Shown here piece after piece: positions 18,032 to 26,411 of a stretch of DNA of 64,000 nt. The position numbers were made by a program, and so were the translations under genes. The stretch comes from Christensenella sp. UBA2853 (lineage in GTDB: Bacteria > Bacillota > Clostridia > Christensenellales > Aristaeellaceae). Every line of letters starts with the position of its first letter. Position 1 is the stretch's first letter. The notes under the pieces were generated by a model. That model saw only the letters and a program-made list of their open reading frames with translations, searched no databases and had not been told where the DNA came from. The stretch spans positions 2,665-66,664 of the forward strand of contig DEFL01000062.1 of NCBI GenBank assembly GCA_002350845.1, read 5' to 3'.

Positions 18032-19405
18032 ATGAAAATGTCCGTTACCCTCAAAAAGTTTGGTCTTCAGAAAGCATTTGACTATCTGTACAAGGACCCG
18101 GAAAAGCACATAAGGACACTCTTCGGTTGGGCAGAAAAGTATGGTGGGAAAATGTATCCCAACCAGTTAACGCAGGTAAAGGATGCCATCGAAAATCCAG
18201 AGAATCCTTTCTACGGATATATCCGACACTTGATTCATGATGTAGACCCTGAAGTGTTAAAAACAATTGCTGTCAATTTTTTCATCAACGAAAATATGAT
18301 CGGCTGGCCAAAGCAATGCGAACTGAAAGAAAAATACGGGTGCAATATTCCGTGGACCATCCTGATGGATCCTACTTCTGCCTGCAATCTGCATTGCACA
18401 GGCTGTTGGGCGGCTGAGTACGGCAACAAGCTGAATCTGTCCTTCGATGAAATTGATGACATTATCAATCAGGGCAAAGAACTGGGCGTCTATATGTATA
18501 TCTACACTGGCGGAGAACCGCTGGTGAGGAAGACTGATATAATTAGACTATGTGAAAAGCATGATGACTGTGTGTTTTTGTGTTTCACCAATGGGACATT
18601 AATTGATGAACAATTCGCAGAGGACATGCTGCGCGTGAAGAACTTTGTGCCGGCTATTTCCCTGGAAGGCATGGAAGCCGCAACCGATAACCGCCGGGGA
18701 CAGGGTGTTTTTGATAAAGTAATCAAAGCAATGGATTTACTTCATGAGAAAAAACTCGTGTATGGTATTTCTTGCTGCTATACCAGCGTCAATTACGATT
18801 CTATCACATCCGAAGAATACTACGATATGATGATTTCCAAAGGAGCGTACTTTGTATGGTACTTCCATTATATGCCTGTGGGCAATGATGCCGCACCGGA
18901 GCTGTTGCCTAATCCGGAACAACGGGAGGTGGTTTATCGCCGGATTCGCGACTATCGCAAAAGGAAACCCCTGTTCGCGATGGATTTCCAAAACGATGCT
19001 GAATTTGTCGGCGGATGTATTGCTGGCGGGCGACGGTACTTCCATATAAACGCAAACGGCGACATGGATCCATGTGTATTTATCCATTATTCGGATTCCA
19101 ATATTCGTGAAAAAACGATTCTGGAAGGCCTTCGTTCTCCTCTGTTTAAGGCATACCATGATGGACAGCCTTTCAATGAAAACATGTTCCAACCCTGCCC
19201 GATGCTGGAAAATCCACAGAAACTACGCGGAATGATTCAAAAAACAGGGGCTCAATCTACGGATCTTCAATCTCCGGAAAGTGCTAATCACCTGTGTGGA
19301 AAATGTGACCACTACGCGGAGTGTTGGGCGCCAAAAGCAGAAGCTCTCTGGAATGAAATTCCCGAAGAACGCAGGCAGTTTGTGCTGGAAAGGAATACAA
19401 AATGA
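18032..19405 (+). CDS. Radical SAM enzyme with C-terminal Cys-rich region, copy 2
   Basis: A 457-residue paralogue of the gene at 8536. It has the helical N-terminus (KKFGLQKAFDYLYKDPEKH), the CNLHCTGCWAAEYGNK core near residue 118, YTGGEPLVRKTD, NANGDMDPCVF and LCGKCDHYAECWAP at the C-terminus. Spacing of all cluster ligands is kept between the copies. AAAGGAGG lies eight bases before the ATG. Its last four bases overlap the start of an S-adenosylmethionine synthetase gene (ATGA), so co-substrate supply is translationally tied to this enzyme. The reaction is unknown. Conserved architecture and context suggest both copies act on related, possibly lipid, substrates. Confidence 0.88.
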   Translation: MKMSVTLKKFGLQKAFDYLYKDPEKHIRTLFGWAEKYGGKMYPNQLTQVKDAIENPENPFYGYIRHLIHDVDPEVLKTIAVNFFINENMIGWPKQCELKEKYGCNIPWTILMDPTSACNLHCTGCWAAEYGNKLNLSFDEIDDIINQGKELGVYMYIYTGGEPLVRKTDIIRLCEKHDDCVFLCFTNGTLIDEQFAEDMLRVKNFVPAISLEGMEAATDNRRGQGVFDKVIKAMDLLHEKKLVYGISCCYTSVNYDSITSEEYYDMMISKGAYFVWYFHYMPVGNDAAPELLPNPEQREVVYRRIRDYRKRKPLFAMDFQNDAEFVGGCIAGGRRYFHINANGDMDPCVFIHYSDSNIREKTILEGLRSPLFKAYHDGQPFNENMFQPCPMLENPQKLRGMIQKTGAQSTDLQSPESANHLCGKCDHYAECWAPKAEALWNEIPEERRQFVLERNTK

Positions 19406-20541
19406 TTCGCTATTTTACATCAGAGTCTGTCACTTGCGGGCATCCAGACAAGGTATGCGACCAGATCGCTGATCGTATCCTGGATGATATTCTTACTCAG
19501 GATTCTTCAGCCCATGTAGCTTGCGAAGTAACCTGTGCCGCCGATCAGGTGCATATATTCGGAGAGATAAGTACACTCGCTCAGGTAGACTATGCAGACG
19601 CTGCCAGGCAGGTAATTTCAAAGATTGGTTACACGGAATGTGGCTGTGGCTTTGACGCTGACACATGCAGGATCACGGTAGATCTGCATGAACAGTCTCC
19701 TGATATCGCGCGCGGCGTATGTCGTAAAACAAAGGAAGAGGAATTGGATAATGGTGCTGGAGATCAGGGGATGATGTTTGGCTTTGCATGCCGTGAGACA
19801 AGCCATTATATGCCACTTCCAATTGAGTTGGCACACGCTTTGGCCAAGAGGCTGGAATACGTGCGGCGGATTGGTGAATTGCCATATCTGAAGCCAGACG
19901 GAAAAACACAGGTGACAGTTGAGTATGATGATCTTCTTCCCAAAAGAATAGATACGGTTGTTCTGTCAGCGCAGCACAGCGATTCAATTGGTATAGATGC
20001 CTTGCGCAACGATATCCTAAACCATGTTATTCTACCGGCGCTTCCTGTGAACATGATTGACGAAAGGACACATTTCTATATTAACCCTACAGGCAGATTT
20101 GTGCTGGGAGGCCCAGCTGGTGATTCAGGGCTGACAGGTCGGAAAATCATTGTGGACACCTACGGCGGATATGCTCGGCATGGAGGAGGCGCTTTTTCCG
20201 GAAAAGACGCTTCTAAAGTGGATAGAAGCGGTGCTTATATGGCACGATATATTGCTAAAAACATTGTCGCGGCAGGTTGGGCCGATCAATGTGAAATTCA
20301 GCTCAGTTATGCAATCGGGTTGGCAGAGCCTATGTCCGTTCTCGTGAACACATTTGGCACAAACCATATCTCAGAGGAAGATATCGGCCAACAGGTCAAG
20401 AACCGTGCTGATTGTCGCCCTGCGGCAATTATACAGCAGTTTGATCTGACAGAACCGTTTTTTTCTCAGGTGTCCTGCTATGGCCACTTTGGCAGTAATG
20501 CCAGCAAAATGCCATGGGAAAAAATAGACTGGATCATATGA
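19402..20541 (+). CDS. metK: S-adenosylmethionine synthetase, divergent copy
   Basis: A 379-residue methionine adenosyltransferase that makes S-adenosylmethionine from ATP and methionine (EC 2.5.1.6). Signatures: GHPDKVCDQIADRILD near residue 13, GAGDQGMMFGFACRET near residue 118 and GGGAFSGKDASKVDRSGAYMA near residue 255, all with the catalytic His, Lys and Asp residues in place. Wording differs from the usual housekeeping enzyme (for example VCDQ for IADQ), so this may be a second, dedicated copy. Its ATG overlaps the stop of the radical SAM gene by four bases. A strong hairpin follows the stop. Confidence 0.95.
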   Translation: MIRYFTSESVTCGHPDKVCDQIADRILDDILTQDSSAHVACEVTCAADQVHIFGEISTLAQVDYADAARQVISKIGYTECGCGFDADTCRITVDLHEQSPDIARGVCRKTKEEELDNGAGDQGMMFGFACRETSHYMPLPIELAHALAKRLEYVRRIGELPYLKPDGKTQVTVEYDDLLPKRIDTVVLSAQHSDSIGIDALRNDILNHVILPALPVNMIDERTHFYINPTGRFVLGGPAGDSGLTGRKIIVDTYGGYARHGGGAFSGKDASKVDRSGAYMARYIAKNIVAAGWADQCEIQLSYAIGLAEPMSVLVNTFGTNHISEEDIGQQVKNRADCRPAAIIQQFDLTEPFFSQVSCYGHFGSNASKMPWEKIDWII

Positions 20542-20553
20542 CCATTTCATGAC

Positions 20554-20590
20554 CCGGAAGCGGATTGTTTCCGCTTCCGGTATTATCATT
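20554..20590 (+). terminator. Hairpin after metK
   Basis: CCGGAAGCGGA (20554-20564) pairs perfectly with TCCGCTTCCGG (20570-20580), followed by TATTATCATT. The stem is strong and the U-tract weak, so it may only attenuate transcription into the degV gene. Confidence 0.65.
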
Positions 20591-20610
20591 GTAATGGGAA
20601 GGAAACAAAA

Positions 20611-21474
20611 GTGAAGAATAGAATCGCAATCCTTACAGATACAAACAGCGGCTTGTCTCCAGAACAGGCCAAAGCGCATGGAATTGATATGGTTCCCATG
20701 CCGGTTGTCATAAACGATGAACCATTTTTTGAATATCAATCCATCGATCAGAACGAGTTTTTTAATCGCTTACGGCAAGAAGCTTCTGTGAGGACTTCCC
20801 AGCCCACGCCTTATATGCTGATGGAAATCTGGGATAGACTGCTTGAGACGAATGATCATATCATTTATTTGCCTATGTCTTCTGGCTTGTCTGGTAGCTA
20901 CGAAACCGCATGCAGCATGGCACAAGAATATTCAGGACGCGTTTTTCCTGTGGATAATCATCGCATTTCTGTAACCCTTCGGCAGTCTGTTCTTGAAGCA
21001 AAATACTATGCCGATTTGGGAATGAGAACAGAAGAAATAGTACAAGAATTGGAAAAGGATGGATTGAATGCCAGCATATATTTGGCTGTAAACACGCTGG
21101 AATACCTGAAACGTAGCGGCAGAGTAACGCCTGCAGGGGCCGCTGTTGGAACAGTATTGAATATAAAGCCTGTCTTACAGATTCAGGGGCAAAGGTTGGA
21201 TGCTTACAGGAAGGTTCGTGGAATGAAAGCTGCTATGAGTGAAATGATCCATGCTTTGAAATATGATCGTACGGCAAAGTTTAATGGACAGAAAATAGCC
21301 ATTCGAGCTGCTTATTCTGGTGATGAAAAGTTGGGGGAAGCATGGAGAGCTGAATTGCAGACAGCTTTTCCTGATCTTTTGATTGAAAAAGATGCTTTAT
21401 CTGTCAGTATCTCATGTCATACAGGGGAAGGAGCACTGGGTGTAGGTATTATGAGAGATATCTGGCAGCAATAG
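20611..21474 (+). CDS. DegV family fatty-acid-binding protein
   Basis: A 287-residue protein. DegV/FakB proteins bind a fatty acid in a deep pocket and present it to the kinase FakA for phosphorylation, the entry route for exogenous fatty acids in Firmicutes. It shows ILTDTNSGLSPEQAKAHGI at the N-terminus, the ligand loop TSQPTPY near residue 62, MSSGLSGSYETA near residue 90, and EYLKRSGRVTPAGAAVGTVLNIKPVL near residue 167 with the Arg that binds the carboxylate. It starts at GTG 20611 with GGAAGG upstream. No kinase is nearby. Its neighbours strengthen the fatty-acid theme of this locus. Confidence 0.93.
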   Translation: MKNRIAILTDTNSGLSPEQAKAHGIDMVPMPVVINDEPFFEYQSIDQNEFFNRLRQEASVRTSQPTPYMLMEIWDRLLETNDHIIYLPMSSGLSGSYETACSMAQEYSGRVFPVDNHRISVTLRQSVLEAKYYADLGMRTEEIVQELEKDGLNASIYLAVNTLEYLKRSGRVTPAGAAVGTVLNIKPVLQIQGQRLDAYRKVRGMKAAMSEMIHALKYDRTAKFNGQKIAIRAAYSGDEKLGEAWRAELQTAFPDLLIEKDALSVSISCHTGEGALGVGIMRDIWQQ

Positions 21475-21489
21475 AAGGCGATGAAACGA

Positions 21490-22659
21490 ATGAACAATAT
21501 TTTTGGATACTTATGTTGGCGCGGAGATTTATCACTATCTCAATCTGTTTTTAATGAAGTAGATAATCTTGTGTTATCCACATTATGCTACCTGGATTTC
21601 GAGGAGATCGTTCCTCGTAAAGGCGAGGGGATGATCACGATACAACAAGCCGCCAATCAATACTTTTCCATCCATGGGTTACCTAATTGTCCAGATGAAG
21701 AAAAGGCAACCCCCCTTGAATTGCGAGAATGGATGCTGTATCTAATGGCGGATACTCGTCGGTTTAGAAACATGAAGCTTTGTAATCATTTGCAAATTCT
21801 GGATGAAATCCAGGTGAAACAATTTTCTTCTCTTACCATTCTTGTTTCCAGAAAGCATGCATATCTATCATACCGTGGAACAGGAGACGATCTAATCGGA
21901 TGGAAAGAGGATTTTTTGTTGGCATGTTTGCCTGAAATTCCTGCCCAAGAGGAAGCAGTCTTATATCTTCAGGATGTCGCGGATCAGTTTCCCGAAAGGT
22001 TTCTGATGGTTGGTGGCCATTCCAAAGGCGGAAACCTTGCGGTTTATGCTGCTGTTCAAGCGCCGGAAAGTATACAGGATCGAATTTGTGCCGTTTGGTC
22101 GAACGATGGTCCTGGGTTTACCGATGAGTTTGTCCATTCTGATGCATTTCATAGAATTGAACATAAGATCCATTTCATCGTTCCGAAATCCTCCGTGGTA
22201 GGTCTGTTGCTTGCTCATGCTGAGAATTATCAGATTGTGGATAGTTCACAAATCGGTCTTCTACAGCATGACGGGCTTTCCTGGCAGGTTATGGCTGACC
22301 ATTTCGTCACATTATCTGAATTAACAAAGGAAAGTATTCGAACAGAGCAAAAAATCCGAACGTGGTTGCAAAAGATTCCGTTAGAGGAACGGCGAAAATT
22401 CGTTGACTCTCTGTTTGATGTGCTGCAATCCACCGGAGCACATACGGTTTCCGAAATTAAAAAGGATCGGGCGAAGACAGCTGCTGCTTCAATTCCTGCA
22501 ATGAAAGAATTGCCCAAAGATACCAGAGAACGGATTCTGGAATTTTTAATGTTACTGAACACCATTTCCAGAAAGTTTAACGATGAAAGCAAAGCAATGC
22601 AGGAGAACAAAAGACCACTTCAAAGGTTTACCAGAAAATCAATGCTGAGGCGACCATAA
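21490..22659 (+). CDS. Mbeg1-like / DUF2974 alpha/beta-hydrolase
   Basis: A 389-residue protein starting MNNIFGYLCWRGDLSL, the usual opening of the DUF2974 (Mbeg1-like) family. YLSYRGTGDDLIGWKEDF near residue 125 and the nucleophile elbow GGHSKGGNLAVYAA near residue 175 match lipase-3-like hydrolases, with Ser as nucleophile. WSNDGPGF holds a likely catalytic Asp. A basic, helical C-terminal 90 residues follows. An ATG nine bases earlier overlaps the GAAGG ribosome site, so I prefer 21490. It follows degV by 15 bases, probably one transcript. A lipid or peptidoglycan ester is the likely substrate, not shown by sequence alone. Confidence 0.82.
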   Translation: MNNIFGYLCWRGDLSLSQSVFNEVDNLVLSTLCYLDFEEIVPRKGEGMITIQQAANQYFSIHGLPNCPDEEKATPLELREWMLYLMADTRRFRNMKLCNHLQILDEIQVKQFSSLTILVSRKHAYLSYRGTGDDLIGWKEDFLLACLPEIPAQEEAVLYLQDVADQFPERFLMVGGHSKGGNLAVYAAVQAPESIQDRICAVWSNDGPGFTDEFVHSDAFHRIEHKIHFIVPKSSVVGLLLAHAENYQIVDSSQIGLLQHDGLSWQVMADHFVTLSELTKESIRTEQKIRTWLQKIPLEERRKFVDSLFDVLQSTGAHTVSEIKKDRAKTAAASIPAMKELPKDTRERILEFLMLLNTISRKFNDESKAMQENKRPLQRFTRKSMLRRP

Positions 22660-22738
22660 AATGACGTAATTCTGTTGGCATCACACGAATTAATACGAAT
22701 CTTTGCCTGCTTTCTGATTGCACGGAGGAGAAATTTGC

Positions 22739-23122
22739 TTGATTACGGATAAGATGATTCAGTACTATTCGCTATTATTCTTCGTGTGTTCCATCCTTGG
22801 ATGGTGTATTGAGGTCCTTTGTAAGTTGATCCAATTTCATCGTTTTATCAACCGAGGATTCCTTGTGGGTCCGTGGTGCCCGATTTATGGTTTTGGAGCG
22901 GTATTCATTTCTTTGCTGCTATCCAGACACGCTGAGGACCCACTGGCTGTGTTTGGCCTTGCGATACTGATCTGCGGTATATTGGAATATTCAGCAAGCT
23001 ATATGTTGGAAAAAATATTTCATGCACGTTGGTGGGATTATTCAACCAAGAAATTTAACTTAAATGGGAGAGTATGTGCTGATACATGCGCTGCTGGAAA
23101 CAGAGAACGCTGTCTTAATTGA
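22739..23122 (+). pseudogene. CmpB-type putative ABC permease, truncated at its 3' end
   Basis: About 110 residues match the start of the small membrane proteins annotated as putative ABC transporter permease (CmpB/DUF1113): LGWCIEVLCKLIQFHRFINRGFLVGPWCPIYGFGA and EKIFHARWWDYSTKKFNLNGRV, with three transmembrane helices. The family protein continues with more helices after NGRVC, but here the frame changes into unrelated sequence and stops at 23122. It starts at TTG 22739 with GGAGGAG upstream. The cut falls where a NADAR-family fragment begins in another frame, so this is one side of a recombination junction. Confidence 0.75.
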
Positions 23123-23342
23123 AGCCAGTCCTTACGATGGAATCTATGGTGCAGGGTTGGCTGAAAGCGATTTGTTGAACCCTAATGGCTCGCTTAAAGT
23201 GCAGCCAGAGAACTGGAAGAATCCGAAGAATGGCACTCAGGCAACCAATCATCTTGGGTTTGTGCTGATGGGAATTCGGGACTTATTTCGGCAGCTGATG
23301 GGGCACTCCTGGCGTCCTGGAGAAGAGTACAAATCCTTGTAA
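23066..23342 (+). pseudogene. C-terminal fragment of a NADAR-family N-glycosidase
   Basis: In the second frame, LLETENAVLIEASPYDGIYGAGL and NHLGFVLMGIRDLFRQL match the C-terminal part of NADAR (DUF1768) proteins, which cleave N-glycosidic bonds in riboflavin intermediates or ADP-ribosylated bases. Only about 85 residues of a usual 150-180 remain, with no start of its own. It abuts the truncated permease at about 23066-23085. It is a remnant from a deletion or element insertion. Confidence 0.7.
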
Positions 23343-23647
23343 CATCCTCATTGCTAAATATTTCGGTAGGCATTAGCAGAGCCAATAAATCGCATTAATC
23401 TTGCTAATCAACTACCTTCCGCATTTAGCAGACGATTGTCCTCACAGATATCAAAACCATCTTGAAGTTCGTCTGATCTTTCTTTACTGTGCTTTCAAAA
23501 CGCCAGGCCTTACAAGCATTTTTTCAGTTTCAGGAAAGATGCCGCTCGCATCGTCCGCCAAAATTAGCACGATCGTCCGAAAAAATTAGACGCTGAAGCA
23601 TAGGCATCAGCGAAGGTCGATTAGAAATCGGGCTGAAAAATTAGAAA

Positions 23648-23684
23648 TCTGCTAACAGTGGTCTTCTCCTGTTAGCAGATTTTT
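23648..23684 (+). terminator. Rho-independent terminator
   Basis: TCTGCTAACAG (23648-23658) pairs perfectly with CTGTTAGCAGA (23669-23679), followed by TTTTT. The gene it once served is not evident. Confidence 0.75.
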
Positions 23685-23702
23685 GCGTTTCGTAGTGTCC
23701 CG

Positions 23703-23767
23703 AAAAAGAAAAATCCTACCAGCTTCACAGTTGCCTTTTTGAGGGCAAATCTGTCGAATCTGGTAGG
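23703..23767 (-). terminator. Terminator downstream of the tRNA fragment
   Basis: Read leftward, CCTACCAG (23760-23767) pairs with CTGGTAGG (23715-23722), with an inner TTGCCC/GGGCAA-type stem, then ATTTTTCTTTTTCG. It lies directly 3' of the tRNA remnant, as tRNA gene terminators do. Confidence 0.75.
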
Positions 23768-23772
23768 CAAAA

Positions 23773-23817
23773 TGGCGATCCCGGCGCGATTCGAACGCGC
23801 GACGTTCCGCTTAGGAG
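23773..23817 (-). tRNA. 3' part of a tRNA (anticodon loop onward, probably Arg-CCU); likely att scar
   Basis: Read leftward the sequence holds an anticodon loop CTCCTAA, then a T arm GCGCG-TTCGAAT-CGCGC, an acceptor strand CGGGATC and an encoded GCCA end. No D arm or 5' acceptor strand exists upstream: the sequence diverges exactly at the anticodon loop. A 45-base tRNA end of this sort is what tyrosine recombinase elements leave as one att copy. A truncated integrase lies 3.4 kb away. The anticodon assignment rests on loop spacing only. Confidence 0.65.
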
Positions 23818-24172
23818 ATCGAAAAAGCGTTCGCCTTTGCTGTTCCCTGAAGTGCCTTTAAGCCTTGCCATTGCTGGGTTTCTAACGTTTTTCACTGTTC
23901 GCATTTTCCTTCAAAATACCCCCGTTTTCCCCCAGTGCTGTTAGCTGGGTGTTAGCACAGCTAACAAAGGCGGCGTGTTCGACTTTCACATCTACCGCCA
24001 AATCGTTAGCTGGACGTGATGAAATCATCATCATTTATCCCCGTAATGCGTCAAATGGCTGCCCAGTCATGAATGAATATTCATTGCATATTTTCCAAGA
24101 CGCTTCCAGTATTCCAGATCTGTGTTTTGTCCCTCCATAAAGCGGATCGCGGCATAAGGGCCGGGAAACACG

Positions 24173-24209
24173 AACTCCCACGGGGTGTTAAGCCTCATGG
24201 GAGTTTTTT
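24173..24209 (+). terminator. Rho-independent terminator
   Basis: AACTCCCA (24173-24180) pairs with TGGGAGTT (24198-24205), followed by TTTT. It is an orphan terminator in the scar region. Confidence 0.65.
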
Positions 24210-24427
24210 CATTAGCGTTTATTCCTTAGTGCCCGAAATGCTTTGCATAATAATCCGGGAAAAATATGGGGTTTTTCGTATCGTGCGCCGTACTTCCATA
24301 GATCTATTTGTGGAACGCTGGCTTCCATGTGCTCTGCCTTTGCCCAGGATGGAACTATGGGCTGTAGCTCCCTGATTTTTAGCATCATCTGCTCCCTATG
24401 ATCCATCATAATCGTTTGCCGAAGTCT

Positions 24428-25660
24428 TTACATCTTATACTCGGCAGCATTGATTATCTGAGTATCTTTCAACTTGCCGAGAAAGGAACCAAACATTCCG
24501 AGAGCCCCTCCATCCTCGCCGTCTTCATCGTCCGAACCCTGCCCGGACACCTGAATCATGGCAACATCCTCGGCAATCATACCCACGGCCTCTTCCTGCT
24601 CCTTCGAGCAGATAACCATAGCGCAATCCACGATATGCAGTTTTTCTATGATATCTTCGGCACTCAGATCTTCCGAGAGAGTGACCTTGGCACAGTCTTC
24701 GACACGAACACCTTTCGGATACTTTTCAAGAACCGCAGCTCCGACCTTGACCATGGGACGATCTGTGATCATGCCCAACTCTGGATCAATGATCTTCAGA
24801 TCGTCGTACACGCTTTCGATCTCTTCAAAAGAATCTTCCAGTTCCTTGCTTACGCTAACGGTACCATCTGCGAACAGGTATTCCAGGGAAGAGAGGGCTT
24901 CGGCATCTTTGATGGAAACGTCGCCCGTGACACAGAGCCGGGTCCCATACTTTTTGATGGTCTTATGTTTCAGTTCCAGATCGTCATCGATGAGCTTTGT
25001 GCCGTCCGGAACCTTCACGATCTCGGCTTCTTCATCAAACAGAGTCACCAGTTTGCTGATCAGGCTTTCTGCAATCACGATCTTCTTTGCGGTAAACTTC
25101 AGGCCTTTTTCGATCATTTTTTCTGTATCAATCCTGGCATCCAGGAAGAAGAGGTTTCCAGAGCAGTAGTACAGAGTGTTCGCTGCTCTTAAAACAAACA
25201 GATCGTCGATCTGCGTATCCGCTTTCAGGATCGTTGCTCCGTCCGGGTAATATTCGGTCTTTCCGCGTACCTGAATGTTCGAAAACCGGCCTTCATAGCT
25301 TTTCGGCATCAGGATCATTCCGTTCACCATGATACGGTAATAGCTCTTCACTGCCGTCTCACTGCCATCGGCAATGGAAAGTCTTCCATTGACTATCAGG
25401 AAAACTCTGGTTCCGTCTGCTTCCGGGCCAATCTCGCCTTTGCCGTTGATGCTCTGTACAGAAATGTTCTCTCCGTCAGGGACTTCCAGAACAGTTGCCG
25501 CATTCATGGTCACGGGATATTTGTTCAGTAGTTCCATGGAACGCTCATTGACAATCAGGATCGAGGCATTGATGGTGATATTTTCATACCCGGTAAGGCT
25601 TTCTTCCGTTACATTTCTTGCGTCGCAAGTTGCGGCGTTGATCATTTTGTTCTTTTTCAT
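24428..25660 (-). CDS. Repeat-containing protein of unknown function, coupled to an ECF sigma factor
   Basis: A 410-residue soluble, acidic protein without signal peptide. It is built from at least four related segments, each with short beta-like strings and a turn such as EVPDGENI, KVPDGTKL and LFADGTVSV. This suggests a beta-solenoid resembling bactofilin-like or polymer-forming proteins. Both ends carry an INAA word (KMINAATC; QIINAAEY). The C-terminus has an acidic linker (SDDEDGEDGG) before a helical tail. The ATG at 25660 has GGAGGG nine bases upstream. The sigma factor stop lies 17 bases before it, so the pair is one transcript. The protein may sense or regulate with the sigma factor, but it has no membrane or zinc anti-sigma features. 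Function unknown. Confidence 0.72.
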   Translation of the reverse strand: MKKNKMINAATCDARNVTEESLTGYENITINASILIVNERSMELLNKYPVTMNAATVLEVPDGENISVQSINGKGEIGPEADGTRVFLIVNGRLSIADGSETAVKSYYRIMVNGMILMPKSYEGRFSNIQVRGKTEYYPDGATILKADTQIDDLFVLRAANTLYYCSGNLFFLDARIDTEKMIEKGLKFTAKKIVIAESLISKLVTLFDEEAEIVKVPDGTKLIDDDLELKHKTIKKYGTRLCVTGDVSIKDAEALSSLEYLFADGTVSVSKELEDSFEEIESVYDDLKIIDPELGMITDRPMVKVGAAVLEKYPKGVRVEDCAKVTLSEDLSAEDIIEKLHIVDCAMVICSKEQEEAVGMIAEDVAMIQVSGQGSDDEDGEDGGALGMFGSFLGKLKDTQIINAAEYKM

Positions 25661-25676
25661 GAAATTCATCCCTCCG

Positions 25677-26132
25677 TTATTCTTTCAGTTTCTCTTTCAG
25701 GATGCTTCTGGCACGGCTTAATGCGGCGCGTACCCCTGACGGTGAAAGCCCATATTCGTCAGCAAGTCTTTTTGAAGTATACCCTTCAAAATAGCGCTTG
25801 ATGAAAAGCTGGGACAAATCCGGTGGCAGCATTGAAAGAATCATAGCCGTCTCAACTTCAGAAAACCCGACATCAGTTTCTTCAACGGTCGCTACGATAT
25901 TTTTCTTTGCAACTGCCCGTCGGCGGCAAAGATCATAGAAAAGGTTTCGTGCCACCTTGTATAACCACGCTCGCCGTTCCTTTGTTCCAAGCTCTTCAAG
26001 AAGATCCAGATTGGAAAGTGCCTTCATGAAGGTCTCCTGCAGTAGATCCTCGGCATCACTGACATTTCCGCATATCATACAGCAGTATTTCAACAGTTCT
26101 GTCCGATACACGGTATATAAATCTGTGATCAT
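25677..26132 (-). CDS. ECF-type sigma-70 factor
   Basis: A 151-residue sigma factor with region 2 (YRTELLKYCCMICGNVSDAEDLLQETFMKAL; the DAEDLLQ word contacts core polymerase) and region 4 (LSQLFIKRYFEGYTSKRLADEYGLSPSGVRAALSRAR) for -35 recognition. It lacks regions 1.1 and 3, as ECF sigmas do. Start 26132 has AAAGGAGGG five bases upstream; a longer frame starts at 26267 without such a site. No membrane anti-sigma gene follows. Instead the repeat protein at 24428 is co-transcribed. The promoter targets are not determinable from this window. Confidence 0.9.
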   Translation of the reverse strand: MITDLYTVYRTELLKYCCMICGNVSDAEDLLQETFMKALSNLDLLEELGTKERRAWLYKVARNLFYDLCRRRAVAKKNIVATVEETDVGFSEVETAMILSMLPPDLSQLFIKRYFEGYTSKRLADEYGLSPSGVRAALSRARSILKEKLKE

Positions 26133-26411
26133 GGCACCCTCCTTTCCTTCGGCTTTCACTCTTATAACGTTCGGGAAGGCCAAAGTGTTTTTATTTTTTT
26201 GAAATAATTTAGCGTGGCTTATTATCGCCACCCCATTGTTATACACGATTTCCGGCCCTTGAGCCACACCGGTATCTATTTTTATAGAAAGAGTGCCTGT
26301 CCGGCAAAACGTTCACATCGAGCAGTACATGCAGATCACAACATAAGAGCAGTTAAAGAGACTCCCGCAGGGTGCTGGGCCTTGCATTTTCTATTATTAC
26401 TCACCGTTATT

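Larger units (their letters stand above)
23343..24427. other. Non-coding scar region rich in hairpins and GTTAGC motifs
   Basis: About 1.1 kb without an intact gene. It holds a partial tRNA (23773-23817), three terminator hairpins, and repeated GTTAGC/GCTAAC words (near 23652, 23671, 23940, 23951, 23963, 24006). GTTAGCTG and CAGCTAAC form an inverted repeat around 23940-23967. AAAAATTAGA-type words recur between 23560 and 23650. Such clustered repeats beside a tRNA end could be integrase arm sites. A leftward 65-codon frame (24212-24409) may be another gene fragment. Confidence 0.5.

Noticed and set aside
20521..20610. SAM riboswitch near metK
   Set aside because: The hairpin lies after metK and is a simple stem; no SAM-I, SAM-II or SAM-IV type core is visible upstream of the radical SAM or metK genes.
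23773..23817. Complete tRNA gene
   Set aside because: Only the part from the anticodon loop to the CCA end is present; no D arm or 5' acceptor strand is found upstream.
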